This document shows positions 8,283 to 16,562 of a stretch of 60,607 nt of DNA, piece after piece (the first letter of the stretch is position 1; each line of letters starts with the position of its first letter). The notes beneath the pieces are model-generated. The model made no database searches, was not told the origin of the DNA, and saw only the letters and a list, made by a program, of their open reading frames with translations. The translations under genes and the position numbers were made by a program. Source of the stretch: an uncultured Lachnospiraceae bacterium (GTDB lineage Bacteria > Bacillota > Clostridia > Lachnospirales > Lachnospiraceae); contig CANQBX010000017.1 of the NCBI GenBank assembly GCA_947589095.1, forward strand, positions 1 through 60,607, in the 5' to 3' direction.

Positions 8283-8810
8283 ATGGCATTTATTGACTTT
8301 GACGATATCAGCAAGACTCTGGCGGGAAAGGGTAAGGAAGCTGCCCAGAAGGCCAAGGACGTGGCGGAGATCGTCCAGCTGAAGGCGCAGGCTACATCCG
8401 AGAAGAATAAAGTGAAAGCGCTTTACACGGCCATCGGACAGCTTTACTACAAGAACCATAAGGACGACGCGGACGGCGAGTACCAGTCGATCGTGGACGA
8501 GATCACGAAGAGTCTGGCGACGGTCGGGGAGCTTCAGACGAAGGTTCGTAAGCTGGACGGCAGCGTGGTCTGTCCCTCCTGCGGCGCGGTGATCCGGAAG
8601 GGCAACGCCTTCTGCGGCAAGTGCGGCGCTGCGGCTCCGGAGCCTGACGTGGAGGAAGAGGAAGTCTTTGAGGAAACAGAGGAAGAAGCGGATGCCGCTG
8701 AAGACGAGACGGAGACGGCTGCAGAAGATGTAGAAGAAGCGGTAGCGGAAGCCGCTGAAGTGGCGGAAGAAGCCGCGGACGAGGTGAAGAGCGAGGTTTA
8801 CGGCGAGTAA
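8283..8810 (+). CDS. Zinc-ribbon protein with acidic tail
   Basis: A 175-residue soluble protein. Residues 1-95 are helical and charged (KGKEAAQKAKDVAEIVQLKA and following), residues ~97-118 form a zinc ribbon (CPSCG ... FCGKCG), and the last ~55 residues are almost all Glu, Ala, Asp and Val. An AAGGGGG site lies before the ATG and a consensus promoter stands 30 bases upstream, so expression should be strong and constitutive. The gene is monocistronic, with a bidirectional terminator after it. Such proteins are common in Clostridia; the function is unknown. The acidic tail could act in protein or nucleic-acid contact, but that is a guess. Confidence 0.8.
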   Translation: MAFIDFDDISKTLAGKGKEAAQKAKDVAEIVQLKAQATSEKNKVKALYTAIGQLYYKNHKDDADGEYQSIVDEITKSLATVGELQTKVRKLDGSVVCPSCGAVIRKGNAFCGKCGAAAPEPDVEEEEVFEETEEEADAAEDETETAAEDVEEAVAEAAEVAEEAADEVKSEVYGE

Positions 8811-8850
8811 ACTGCCGGCTGCCGGACAAGAACCGATAGGAGAAAGATAG

Positions 8851-8892
8851 AAAGACCCTGACGGGCGGATCAAGCCCTGCCAGGGTCTTTGT
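8851..8892. terminator. Bidirectional terminator between convergent genes
   Basis: AAAGACCCTG (8851-8860) pairs perfectly with CAGGGTCTTT (8881-8890), with inner GGGC/GCCC pairs; A run on one side and T run on the other serve both strands. Confidence 0.85.
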
Positions 8893-8899
8893 CTGTTTC

Positions 8900-8936
8900 C
8901 ATGCAAGCAGAGCGCCAGTGACGCTCTTCTCGCATT
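8900..8936 (+). repeat. Dispersed hairpin element copy 3
   Basis: Stem AGAGCG/CGCTCT around CCAGTGA. Its right edge touches the stop codon of the DUF368 gene. Confidence 0.85.
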
Positions 8937-9835
8937 CAGATTCCGGACTTCTCATCTTTCCCGAGGATATAAGTGAATATGCCGCAGCCGACGGCCAGCA
9001 AAAGCCCCAGGATGATCTGCCCCGCGGTCAGGCTGCCAAGCTGGCCGAACAGCCCCGTATTGTAGAAGATGGCGAACGGCGACGCGATGATCAGGCCCAG
9101 GATCGCGCAGTAGGTGGGAACGCCGTATTTTTCAAACAGGAAGGTGATCAGCCTGGCGATCAGGAAGATCCCGAGGAGCACGCCGATCCCGAAGGGCAGC
9201 AGCAGGATCCCTGCCGAGAACATTCCTCCGATATCGAAATGGCGCAGCGCTTCCAGAAACGCTTTGATCGTGTTGATAATGCCGTAATAGTAGCCCAGGA
9301 TCATCATGACCAGGGAACCGCTGACACCGGGGATCACCATGGTAGCCGATGCGATAACGCCGACAAGAAACAGCGCGATAAGCGTTCCGGGAGCTGCCGT
9401 AAATGTCCGGAGAACCTGGTCGTCCGCGTTCAGCATGGGCAGAAAGACCGCCACGCAGAAAAGGATCACGAAGGCCAGGATGCCCGCGATGCCGACGGAG
9501 GAGGAAGAGCGTTTCATTTCCTTCTTCAGCGAGATGAAAAGAGTGGGCAGTCCGCCTAGGATCAGCCCGACAAAGGCCATGCAGGTGACGAAGGTATGGC
9601 TGCTCAGCAGAAATTCGATCGCGTAGGTGAAGCCCACGATGCCCAGCGCGCAGCCGGCGAGCAGGGGCAGCAGGGTCTTTACGCTGGACTTCCAGTCCTT
9701 AAAGAGATTGGAGACCGCCGAGATGATCCTGTCGTAAATGCCCAGCGATACGGCCATGGTGCCGCCGCTGACGCCGGGAATGATGTTGGCGATGCCGATG
9801 AATATACCTTTTATGATGTCGATGATGATTGCCAT
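8936..9835 (-). CDS. DUF368 (PopT-type) undecaprenyl-phosphate transporter
   Basis: A 299-residue membrane protein with about eight to ten hydrophobic segments. The family hallmark is seen twice in inverted halves: IPGVSGGT near residue 19 and IPGVSGSL near residue 168. DUF368 proteins have been reported as flippases that return the lipid carrier undecaprenyl phosphate to the cytoplasmic face for cell-wall and polymer synthesis. On the minus strand an AGAGAGG site precedes the start. It stands alone and converges with the zinc-ribbon gene. The family call is firm; the carrier role rests on family literature. Confidence 0.9.
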   Translation of the reverse strand: MAIIIDIIKGIFIGIANIIPGVSGGTMAVSLGIYDRIISAVSNLFKDWKSSVKTLLPLLAGCALGIVGFTYAIEFLLSSHTFVTCMAFVGLILGGLPTLFISLKKEMKRSSSSVGIAGILAFVILFCVAVFLPMLNADDQVLRTFTAAPGTLIALFLVGVIASATMVIPGVSGSLVMMILGYYYGIINTIKAFLEALRHFDIGGMFSAGILLLPFGIGVLLGIFLIARLITFLFEKYGVPTYCAILGLIIASPFAIFYNTGLFGQLGSLTAGQIILGLLLAVGCGIFTYILGKDEKSGI

Positions 9836-10013
9836 TTTAAACCTCTCTTTTTGCGTTATTTTTCTTTCAGTCCATTATAGTTTCCGGGGTGGGATCTGTC
9901 AACCGCATTTCTCGCGCTGCTTTTTTGGTGTGCTCCGGAGCCGGTCTACAGGAAGCGTGTTATATTTTGTCGCATTTTGCGTTTTATTATTGGTGGACTC
10001 CGGAGGGACACGA

Positions 10014-10064
10014 ATGTATACAGAAAGAGGTGGTGCGATGAAGAGTCTCTTCTCTTTGATTTAG
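10014..10064 (+). CDS. Possible 16-residue leader peptide
   Basis: A short frame, MYTERGGAMKSLFSLI, begins 6 bases after GGAGGG (10002-10007); a second in-frame ATG at 10038 also has AAAGAGGTGG before it. It ends 21 bases before a strong hairpin. It could be a leader peptide or a short independent transcript. No Met or Cys run is present, so classical attenuation of the sulfur gene is not supported. Low confidence. Confidence 0.25.
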   Translation: MYTERGGAMKSLFSLI

Positions 10065-10085
10065 CTGACTGATGCTTCTGGTAGG

Positions 10086-10114
10086 AGAGGCCTGCCGGCC
10101 GCAGGCCTCTTTCT
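10086..10114 (+). terminator. Hairpin terminator upstream of the sulfhydrylase gene
   Basis: Perfect 10-bp stem AGAGGCCTGC/GCAGGCCTCT with loop CGGCC, followed by TTCT. It would end a short transcript before the next promoter. Confidence 0.65.
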
Positions 10115-10145
10115 GCCCGGCCGGCGTCAAAATTTTATATATCTG

Positions 10146-10174
10146 TTGATTCTGGAACCCGCCTGTGATAGACT
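10146..10174 (+). promoter_or_regulatory. Promoter of the O-acetylhomoserine sulfhydrylase gene
   Basis: TTGATT (10146-10151), 17-base spacer, TAGACT (10169-10174). No SAM riboswitch or T-box was recognised in the leader. Confidence 0.6.
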
Positions 10175-10210
10175 GTGAGAAGTAAACAGAACAGGAGGGC
10201 TTTTCACATT

Positions 10211-11491
10211 ATGAGCCGAAAACAATCATTAGATACGATCTGTATCCAGGGCGGCTGGCAGCCGAAAAACGGCGAGCCCAGGATCCTGCCGATCTACCAG
10301 AGCACGACATTCAAATATGAGACCAGCGAGCAGATGGGACGCCTGTTCGATCTGGAGGAGAACGGTTATTTCTATACCAGACTGGCCAATCCGACCAACG
10401 ATATCGTAGCCGACAAGATCTGCAAACTGGAGGGCGGCGTGGCGGCGATGCTTACTTCGTCCGGCCAGGCGGCCAATCTGTTCGCGATCATCAATATCTG
10501 TTCCAAGGGCGACCATGTGGTCAGCGCCGCCACGATCTACGGCGGAACCTCGAACCTGCTGACGGTGACGCTGAAGCGCTTCGGCATCGAGTGTACGCTG
10601 GTTGACCCTGACGCGCCGGAGGAGGAGCTGGAGAAGGCGTTTCAGCCCAACACAAAGGCGGTTTTCGGCGAGACCATCGCCAATCCGGCCCTGGTGGTGC
10701 TGGACATCGAGAAATTCGCCCGCCTGGCCCATAAGCACGGCGTGCCGCTGATCGTGGACAATACCTTCGCCACCCCGATCAACTGCCGGCCCTTTGCGTG
10801 GGGCGCGGACATCGTGACCCATTCCACGACCAAATACATGGACGGCCATGCGATGACCGTTGGCGGCTGCATCGTGGACAGCGGCAATTTCGACTGGGAC
10901 GCCCACGCGGACAAGTTCCCGGGGCTGACCACGCCGGATGCGTCCTACCACGGCGTTATTTACACGAAGAAATTCGGCAAGGCCGGCTATATTACCAAGG
11001 CCACGGCCCAGCTGATGCGGGATATGGGGCCGATCCAGGCGCCTCAGAACGCGTTCCTGCTGAACGTGGGGCTGGAGACTCTGCATCTGCGGATGCCCAG
11101 GCACTGCGAGAACGCCCTGAAGGTGGCGCAGTACTTAAAGAGCCGCGACGATGTAGCCTGGGTGAATTATCCCGGACTTGAGGGTGATAAATACTATGAG
11201 CTGGCGCAGAAATATATGCCGAACGGCACCTGCGGCGTCATTTCCTTCGGGCTTAAGGGAGGAAGGAAAGCGGCGGCGGCGTTCATGGACAGGCTGCAGC
11301 TGGCGGCGATCGTGACCCATGTGGCGGACGCCAGGACCTCGGTGCTGCACCCGGCCAGCCATACTCACAGGCAGTTAAGCGATGAGCAGCTGGTGGAGGC
11401 CGGCGTGGATCCGGCGATGATCCGGCTGAGCGTAGGCATTGAAGGCGTGGGGGACATCATTGCCGATCTTGAGCAGGCGCTGGAAGCTTAA
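10211..11491 (+). CDS. metY: O-acetylhomoserine aminocarboxypropyltransferase (sulfhydrylase)
   Basis: A GTG at 10175 is in frame, but the ribosome site AGGAGGG (10193-10199) lies after it, so ATG 10211 is the start. The 426-residue length is normal. It is a PLP enzyme of the Cys/Met metabolism fold: the motif HSTTKYMDGH around residue 209 carries the Schiff-base lysine, YTRLANPTND marks the N-terminal part and LSVGIEGVGDIIADLEQAL ends it. It joins sulfide (or methanethiol) to O-acetylhomoserine, giving homocysteine or methionine. The promoter is its own. The neighbours (GH127 downstream) are unrelated in function. Confidence 0.93.
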   Translation: MSRKQSLDTICIQGGWQPKNGEPRILPIYQSTTFKYETSEQMGRLFDLEENGYFYTRLANPTNDIVADKICKLEGGVAAMLTSSGQAANLFAIINICSKGDHVVSAATIYGGTSNLLTVTLKRFGIECTLVDPDAPEEELEKAFQPNTKAVFGETIANPALVVLDIEKFARLAHKHGVPLIVDNTFATPINCRPFAWGADIVTHSTTKYMDGHAMTVGGCIVDSGNFDWDAHADKFPGLTTPDASYHGVIYTKKFGKAGYITKATAQLMRDMGPIQAPQNAFLLNVGLETLHLRMPRHCENALKVAQYLKSRDDVAWVNYPGLEGDKYYELAQKYMPNGTCGVISFGLKGGRKAAAAFMDRLQLAAIVTHVADARTSVLHPASHTHRQLSDEQLVEAGVDPAMIRLSVGIEGVGDIIADLEQALEA

Positions 11492-11584
11492 AGTAACGCC
11501 GGTGCCGGCGTATGGCCGATGCCTGCGTCCGGCGGGTGCCGGGTTCCGGCATGAAGAAAAGCGGGAAGGCAGAAAGAGACAGAT

Positions 11585-13933
11585 ATGGAAAGAAAGAATT
11601 TCAGCAGACCGGTGGACTTAAAGCAGATCCAGATCACCGACGCGTTCTGGCAGCGGGAGCAGGAACTGGTGCGCACGGAGGTGATCCCCTATCAGTGGGA
11701 GGCTTTAAATGACCGGGTGCCGGGTGCTGCTCCCAGCTACTGTATGCACAATTTCCGGGCCGCGGGACGGCTGATGCGCGAGAAGAAGGCGGCCGGCGCG
11801 TCCTTTGCGGCGCCGGCTTATTCGTATCGGGGCTTCAATGTGCTTCCGGAGGATCCGGCGGATCCGGATCCGGATAGGTTCTACGGCTTCGTTTTTCAGG
11901 ATACGGATTTCAGCAAATGGATCGAGGCTGTGGCTTACACGCTGACCTGGCATCCGGATCCGGAACTGGAGCGGATCGCCGACGAGGCCATCGATGTGGT
12001 CTGCGCGGCCCAGTGGGAGAACGGGTACCTGGATACTTACTATATCTTAAGCGGAATGGACCGCTCCTTTACGAATCTGAAGGATCACCATGAGCTCTAT
12101 TGCCTGGGACATCTGACGGAGGGGGCCGTGGCCTACTATCAGGCTACCGGTAAGGATCGGCTTCTGAAGGCGGCCTGTCGGTTTGCTGATTACACGGACT
12201 CCGTTTTCGGGCCGGAAGAGGGCAAACGCAGGGGATATCCCGGCCACGAGATCGCTGAGATGGCGCTTGTAAGGTTATATGAGGTTACAGGTTGTGAGAA
12301 ATATCTCCGGCTGGCGCAGTTTTTCCTGGATCAGCGCGGAACGGAGCCCCACTATTTTATTGAAGAGGAGAAAGAGCGGTGGCTCTGCGAGCAGGGAGAG
12401 AAGAGCGGCGCAGGCGGAGAAGGCGCTCGGGAGTTCCCCGCCAGGATCCGTGCTCTGACTCCCGCCAGCTACGCTTACTATCAGGCGCACCAGCCGGTCC
12501 GCCAGCAGTCGGAGGCGGTGGGCCACGCGGTGCGGGCCGGATATCTGTATTCCGGTATGGCCGACGTGGCGAGGCTGACAGGGGATGATGCGATGTACGC
12601 GGCCTGTGAGCGACTGTGGAACAGCATTGTGAAGGAAAAGCTGTATATCACCGGCGGCGTGGGCGGCACCAGTCATGGGGAGGCGTTTTCCTATCCCTAC
12701 GATCTGCCCAACGACGCGGCCTATTCGGAGACCTGCGCGGCCATCGCTCTGGCGTTCTTTGCCCGGCGGATGCTGCAGATCCGGCCGGACGTCCGGTACG
12801 CGGACGTGATGGAGCAGGCGCTTTACAATACGGTGCTTGCGGGCATGTCCCTGGATGGCAGGAGCTTCTTCTATGTGAATCCGCTGGAGGTGAAGCCGGA
12901 AGCCTGCCGTAAGGACAGCCGTCTGGATCATGTGAAGCCGGTGCGCCAGAAATGGTTTGGCTGCGCCTGCTGTCCGCCGAATCTGGCGAGGATCGTCAGT
13001 TCCGTGGGCGCTTACGCTTATACGGAGAATGAGGATACGCTGTGGTTCCATCTGTATATGGGCGGCCGGGTGACGAAGACAGTCCGGGTCGGAGAAAATC
13101 CGGGTTCGAAAGCCGGCGGCGAATCGGAGGCAGCATTTCATGCCGGCTCGGAAAATGCGGCCGCGTGTGCGGAAACTGCGGACGGAGCCCAGTATGCAGC
13201 CCAGATCACGCTTCAGGTGGAGACTGGGATGCCATGGAATGGAAATGTGAAGATAACGGTCTGTGAGGCGGGAACCGAACCCGTTGTTTCCAGCGCAGCC
13301 CCATCCGGCACAGTGCCGGGCGGCGCGGCTTCATGCGGTGTGCCGGGCAGGGTAGTCGCGTGTACGCTGGCCCTGCGCATCCCGGGCTGGAGCGGAGACT
13401 GGCACGCGGATGTCGTCTGCGGCGGTAAGAAGCAGGAGATATCGCGGATCGAGGACGGCTATCTGTATGTGACCGGTTCCTGGCGGGCGGGCGATACCAT
13501 TTCCCTGGAATTCCCGATGGACGTGCATATGAAGGCTGCCGACTCGCGGGTGCGCGAGGATCTGGGACGCGTGGCGTTCGTGCGCGGGCCGGTCACCTAC
13601 TGCGTGGAGGAGGCGGATAACGGGAAGGATCTGCATCTGTACCGGGTGGATACGGCGAGAACCGGCTGTGCCGCGGAGAGGAAAAATGCAGCTGGAGAGA
13701 ACGGCGCGGCTTCCAAGTCTGGCAGCGGCGTCTGCGTCGAAATGACGGACCGGCTGGGGCATCCGATGGCGGTCCTGAAGGTTCCGGCTAAGAAATTGGT
13801 CCCGGTGGAAGGCAGTTCCCTCTATCGCGATTACACGCCGCCTGCGGAGGAGGACGCGGTTCTCACGCTGATCCCCTATTACGCGTGGGCGAACCGCGGA
13901 GAGGGCGAGATGACCGTGTGGCTGCGAGCGTAG
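11585..13933 (+). CDS. GH127 family beta-L-arabinofuranosidase-like glycosidase
   Basis: A 782-residue soluble protein without a signal peptide. The N-terminal alpha/alpha barrel has the family features: AAQWENGYLDTYY, GHEIAEMALVRLYEVTG, ITGGVGGTSHGEAF, then YSETCAA (residue ~380) and FGCACCPPNLAR (residues ~458-469). In characterised GH127 enzymes these Glu and Cys residues bind zinc and one Cys is the nucleophile, so the active site looks intact. Family members are about 650 residues; the excess sits in the C-terminal beta-sandwich as Ala/Gly/Ser/Glu-rich insertions near residues 500-530 and 565-595. It probably releases L-arabinofuranose from imported plant oligosaccharides. It is not next to a transporter. 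Confidence 0.9.
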   Translation: MERKNFSRPVDLKQIQITDAFWQREQELVRTEVIPYQWEALNDRVPGAAPSYCMHNFRAAGRLMREKKAAGASFAAPAYSYRGFNVLPEDPADPDPDRFYGFVFQDTDFSKWIEAVAYTLTWHPDPELERIADEAIDVVCAAQWENGYLDTYYILSGMDRSFTNLKDHHELYCLGHLTEGAVAYYQATGKDRLLKAACRFADYTDSVFGPEEGKRRGYPGHEIAEMALVRLYEVTGCEKYLRLAQFFLDQRGTEPHYFIEEEKERWLCEQGEKSGAGGEGAREFPARIRALTPASYAYYQAHQPVRQQSEAVGHAVRAGYLYSGMADVARLTGDDAMYAACERLWNSIVKEKLYITGGVGGTSHGEAFSYPYDLPNDAAYSETCAAIALAFFARRMLQIRPDVRYADVMEQALYNTVLAGMSLDGRSFFYVNPLEVKPEACRKDSRLDHVKPVRQKWFGCACCPPNLARIVSSVGAYAYTENEDTLWFHLYMGGRVTKTVRVGENPGSKAGGESEAAFHAGSENAAACAETADGAQYAAQITLQVETGMPWNGNVKITVCEAGTEPVVSSAAPSGTVPGGAASCGVPGRVVACTLALRIPGWSGDWHADVVCGGKKQEISRIEDGYLYVTGSWRAGDTISLEFPMDVHMKAADSRVREDLGRVAFVRGPVTYCVEEADNGKDLHLYRVDTARTGCAAERKNAAGENGAASKSGSGVCVEMTDRLGHPMAVLKVPAKKLVPVEGSSLYRDYTPPAEEDAVLTLIPYYAWANRGEGEMTVWLRA

Positions 13934-14067
13934 AGGCTTGCAGAGATAAGTGGATTGTGGGCCGTGACGAAGAATAGGGAGTTATGGCAGCGATACAGGG
14001 AGAGCCGCAGTCAGATTGCGGTAAAAACGGAATACAGAATCACTGGCAGAAAAGAGGCAGAACAGCA

Positions 14068-16443
14068 ATGACGATCAAAGATATGAAGATCGGGGAGAGC
14101 GCCGTCATCGACGTGGTCGGCGGCGAAGGCGCGCTCAGGCAGCATTTCCTGGACATGGGCGTCATCCCCGGCGCTGAGGTGACGGTGGTGAAGTTCGCCC
14201 CGATGGGCGATCCGGTGGAGCTGCGGATCCACGGTTATGAGCTGACCCTGCGTCTGGACGATGCGGCGCAGATCACGGTAAGCAGCGTCCGGGAGGCGGA
14301 GAAGGACGCGTCGGGTATGGCCGGGAGAGCGTCGGACGCGGCCCGGAAGACGAAGAAGCGCTCCGTGGCCCACCCGTATTTCGGCGAGCCCGGCGTCCAT
14401 CACGAGAAGCAGACGGAGAATCCCCTGCCGGACGGACATATCCTGACATTCGCCCTGGTGGGTAACCAGAACTGCGGCAAGACGACGCTTTTCAACCGGC
14501 TGACCGGCGCCAACCAGCATGTGGGCAATTTCCCGGGCGTCACGGTGGACCGGAAGGACGGCGCGATCCTGGGCCATCCGAAGACGTCGATCACCGATCT
14601 GCCGGGTATCTATTCCATGTCGCCGTACTCCAGCGAGGAAGTGGTGTCCCGGAATTTCGTGCTGAAGGACGAGCCGGACGCGATCATCAATATCGTGGAC
14701 GCCACCAACATCGAGCGGAACCTGTATCTGACCATGCAGCTTCTTGAGATGAACCGGCCCATGGTGGTGGCGCTGAATATGATGGACGAGCTGACCGGCA
14801 ACGGCGGCTCCATTGACGTCAATGCCATGGAGGCCCAGCTGGGCGTCCCGGTGGTGCCGATCTCCGCGGCCAAGAATAAGGGGATCGAGGAACTGGTGAC
14901 CCATGCGCTCCATATCGCCAAATACCAGGAGAAGCCGCAGCGCTATGATTTCTGCTCCAAGGACGATTTCGGCGGAGCGGTGCACCGCTGTCTTCACGCG
15001 GTGGTTCATCTGATCGAGGATCACGCGGAGAACGCCGGGATTCCGGTGCGGTTTGCCGCCAGCAAGGCCATCGAAGGCGATCAGCTGATCATCGACCAGC
15101 TGGCGCTGGATCAGAATGAGAAAGAGCTTCTGGAGCATATCACGCTCCAGATGGAGGCGGAGCGCGGCCTGGACCGCAGCGCCGCCATTGCGGACATGCG
15201 CTTTCGCTTCATCGAGAAGGTCTGCGAGGAGTGCGTCAATAAACCGCACGAGAGCAAGGAGCATGTGCGCAGCGAGAGACTGGACCGGATCCTGACGGGA
15301 CGGTACACGGCGATCCCTGTATTTGTCTGCATCATGGCTGCGGTCTTCTATCTGACTTTCAATGTGATCGGCGCGTGGCTCCAGGGGCTTCTGGAGACCG
15401 CGATCGCCGCGCTTACGGATATCACGGCGAAGGCCATGGCGGCCGCCGGAGTCAATGAGGTGCTTCAGGACCTGGTGCTTTCCGGCATCTTCGAGGGCGT
15501 CGGCAGCGTCTTAAGCTTCCTGCCCATCGTGGTCACCATGTTTTTCTTCCTGTCGCTTCTGGAGGACAGCGGATACATCGCCAGGGTCGCGTTCTTTATG
15601 GATAAGCTGCTGCGCAGGATCGGCCTGTCCGGCCGCAGCATCGTACCGATGCTGATCGGCTTCGGCTGTACGGTGCCGGCGGTCATGGCGACCCGTACGC
15701 TTCCCAGCGAGCGGGACCGCCGCATGACGATCCTGCTGACGCCGTTCATGAGCTGCACCGCCAAGCTGCCGATCTACGCGTTCTTTGTCAACGCGTTCTT
15801 CCCGGGAAAGGGCGGATTCATCATGACCGGCCTGTATCTGTTCGGGATCGTCGTGGGGATCCTGGACGCGTTCCTCTACAAGAAGGTGCTCTTTAAGGGC
15901 GAGGCGGTTCCGTTCGTGATGGAGCTTCCCAACTACCGTCTGCCCAGCGCCAGAAGCACGATGCAGCTGATGTGGGAGAAGGCGAAGGACTTCCTCGAGA
16001 AGGCGTTTTCCGTGATCCTGGTGGCGACGGTGGTCGTCTGGTTCCTGCAGAGCTTCAACCTGCGGTTCAATCTGGTAGCGGACTCGGCGGACAGCATTAT
16101 GGCGATGCTGGCCGGCGTCCTGGCCCCGCTCTTTAAGCCGCTGGGACTGGGCGACTGGCGGATCTGTACATCGCTGATCAGCGGTTTCATGGCGAAGGAG
16201 AGCGTGGTCTCCGTGCTGGAGGTGCTCTTCGGCACCCAGGGCGGCATAACGGCTGTCCTCGGAACGGCGGAGGCCGGCGCGCTTCTGATCTTCAGCCTTC
16301 TTTACACGCCCTGCGTGGCTGCCGTCGCGTCCATCAAGCGGGAGCTGGGCGGCAAATGGGCCTTCGGCGTGGTCGTGTGGCAGTGTGTGGTGGCCTGGTG
16401 CTGCGCGCTGGTGTTTAAGATCGTGTGCGGCGCGTTCCTGTAA
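14068..16443 (+). CDS. feoB: Fused FeoA-FeoB ferrous iron transporter
   Basis: ATG 13984 is in frame but its GGGAG site is only two bases away; ATG 14068 has AGAGG at normal spacing and starts exactly with a FeoA domain (MTIKDMKIGESAVI ... LRQHFLDMGVIPGAEV), residues 1-75. After a charged linker comes the FeoB G-domain with G1 GNQNCGKTT (about residue 131), G3 DLPGIYS, and G4 NMMD, then the membrane part with the GFGCTVPAVMATRTL gate motif near residue 531 and about nine segments. In most species FeoA and FeoB are separate; the fusion gives one 791-residue protein that imports Fe2+. No Fur box was recognised. A strong terminator follows. Confidence 0.93.
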   Translation: MTIKDMKIGESAVIDVVGGEGALRQHFLDMGVIPGAEVTVVKFAPMGDPVELRIHGYELTLRLDDAAQITVSSVREAEKDASGMAGRASDAARKTKKRSVAHPYFGEPGVHHEKQTENPLPDGHILTFALVGNQNCGKTTLFNRLTGANQHVGNFPGVTVDRKDGAILGHPKTSITDLPGIYSMSPYSSEEVVSRNFVLKDEPDAIINIVDATNIERNLYLTMQLLEMNRPMVVALNMMDELTGNGGSIDVNAMEAQLGVPVVPISAAKNKGIEELVTHALHIAKYQEKPQRYDFCSKDDFGGAVHRCLHAVVHLIEDHAENAGIPVRFAASKAIEGDQLIIDQLALDQNEKELLEHITLQMEAERGLDRSAAIADMRFRFIEKVCEECVNKPHESKEHVRSERLDRILTGRYTAIPVFVCIMAAVFYLTFNVIGAWLQGLLETAIAALTDITAKAMAAAGVNEVLQDLVLSGIFEGVGSVLSFLPIVVTMFFFLSLLEDSGYIARVAFFMDKLLRRIGLSGRSIVPMLIGFGCTVPAVMATRTLPSERDRRMTILLTPFMSCTAKLPIYAFFVNAFFPGKGGFIMTGLYLFGIVVGILDAFLYKKVLFKGEAVPFVMELPNYRLPSARSTMQLMWEKAKDFLEKAFSVILVATVVVWFLQSFNLRFNLVADSADSIMAMLAGVLAPLFKPLGLGDWRICTSLISGFMAKESVVSVLEVLFGTQGGITAVLGTAEAGALLIFSLLYTPCVAAVASIKRELGGKWAFGVVVWQCVVAWCCALVFKIVCGAFL

Positions 16444-16474
16444 GCGCCCGCCATGCGTGCCGGGGTATTCTGCC

Positions 16475-16512
16475 GGGGTTTTGCGGGAGACTTTCCCGCG
16501 GAGCCCCTTTTT
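16475..16512 (+). terminator. Terminator of the feoAB fusion gene
   Basis: A 14-bp stem (16475-16488 with 16494-16507, three T-G pairs), loop GACTT, followed by TTTTT. Confidence 0.85.
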
Positions 16513-16518
16513 CATTAC

Positions 16519-16553
16519 ATGCCGGCAGGGCGCCGGTGATGCTCCGCTTGCGT
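16519..16553 (+). repeat. Dispersed hairpin element copy 4
   Basis: Loop CCGGTGA, stem GGGCG/TGCTC with T-G pairs; between the convergent feoAB and binding-protein genes, 10 bases from the latter's stop. Confidence 0.75.
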
Positions 16554-16562
16554 TAGAATCGG

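Noticed and set aside
6854-8356. 500-codon minus-strand frame opposite the ABC permease
   Set aside because: Arg/Leu/Ile-rich shadow without domains; it also crosses the terminator and promoter at 8168-8253.
9836-10210. SAM riboswitch or T-box before the sulfhydrylase gene
   Set aside because: The conserved S-box core and T-box TGGNACCGCG-like motif are not present; only a short hairpin and promoter are seen.
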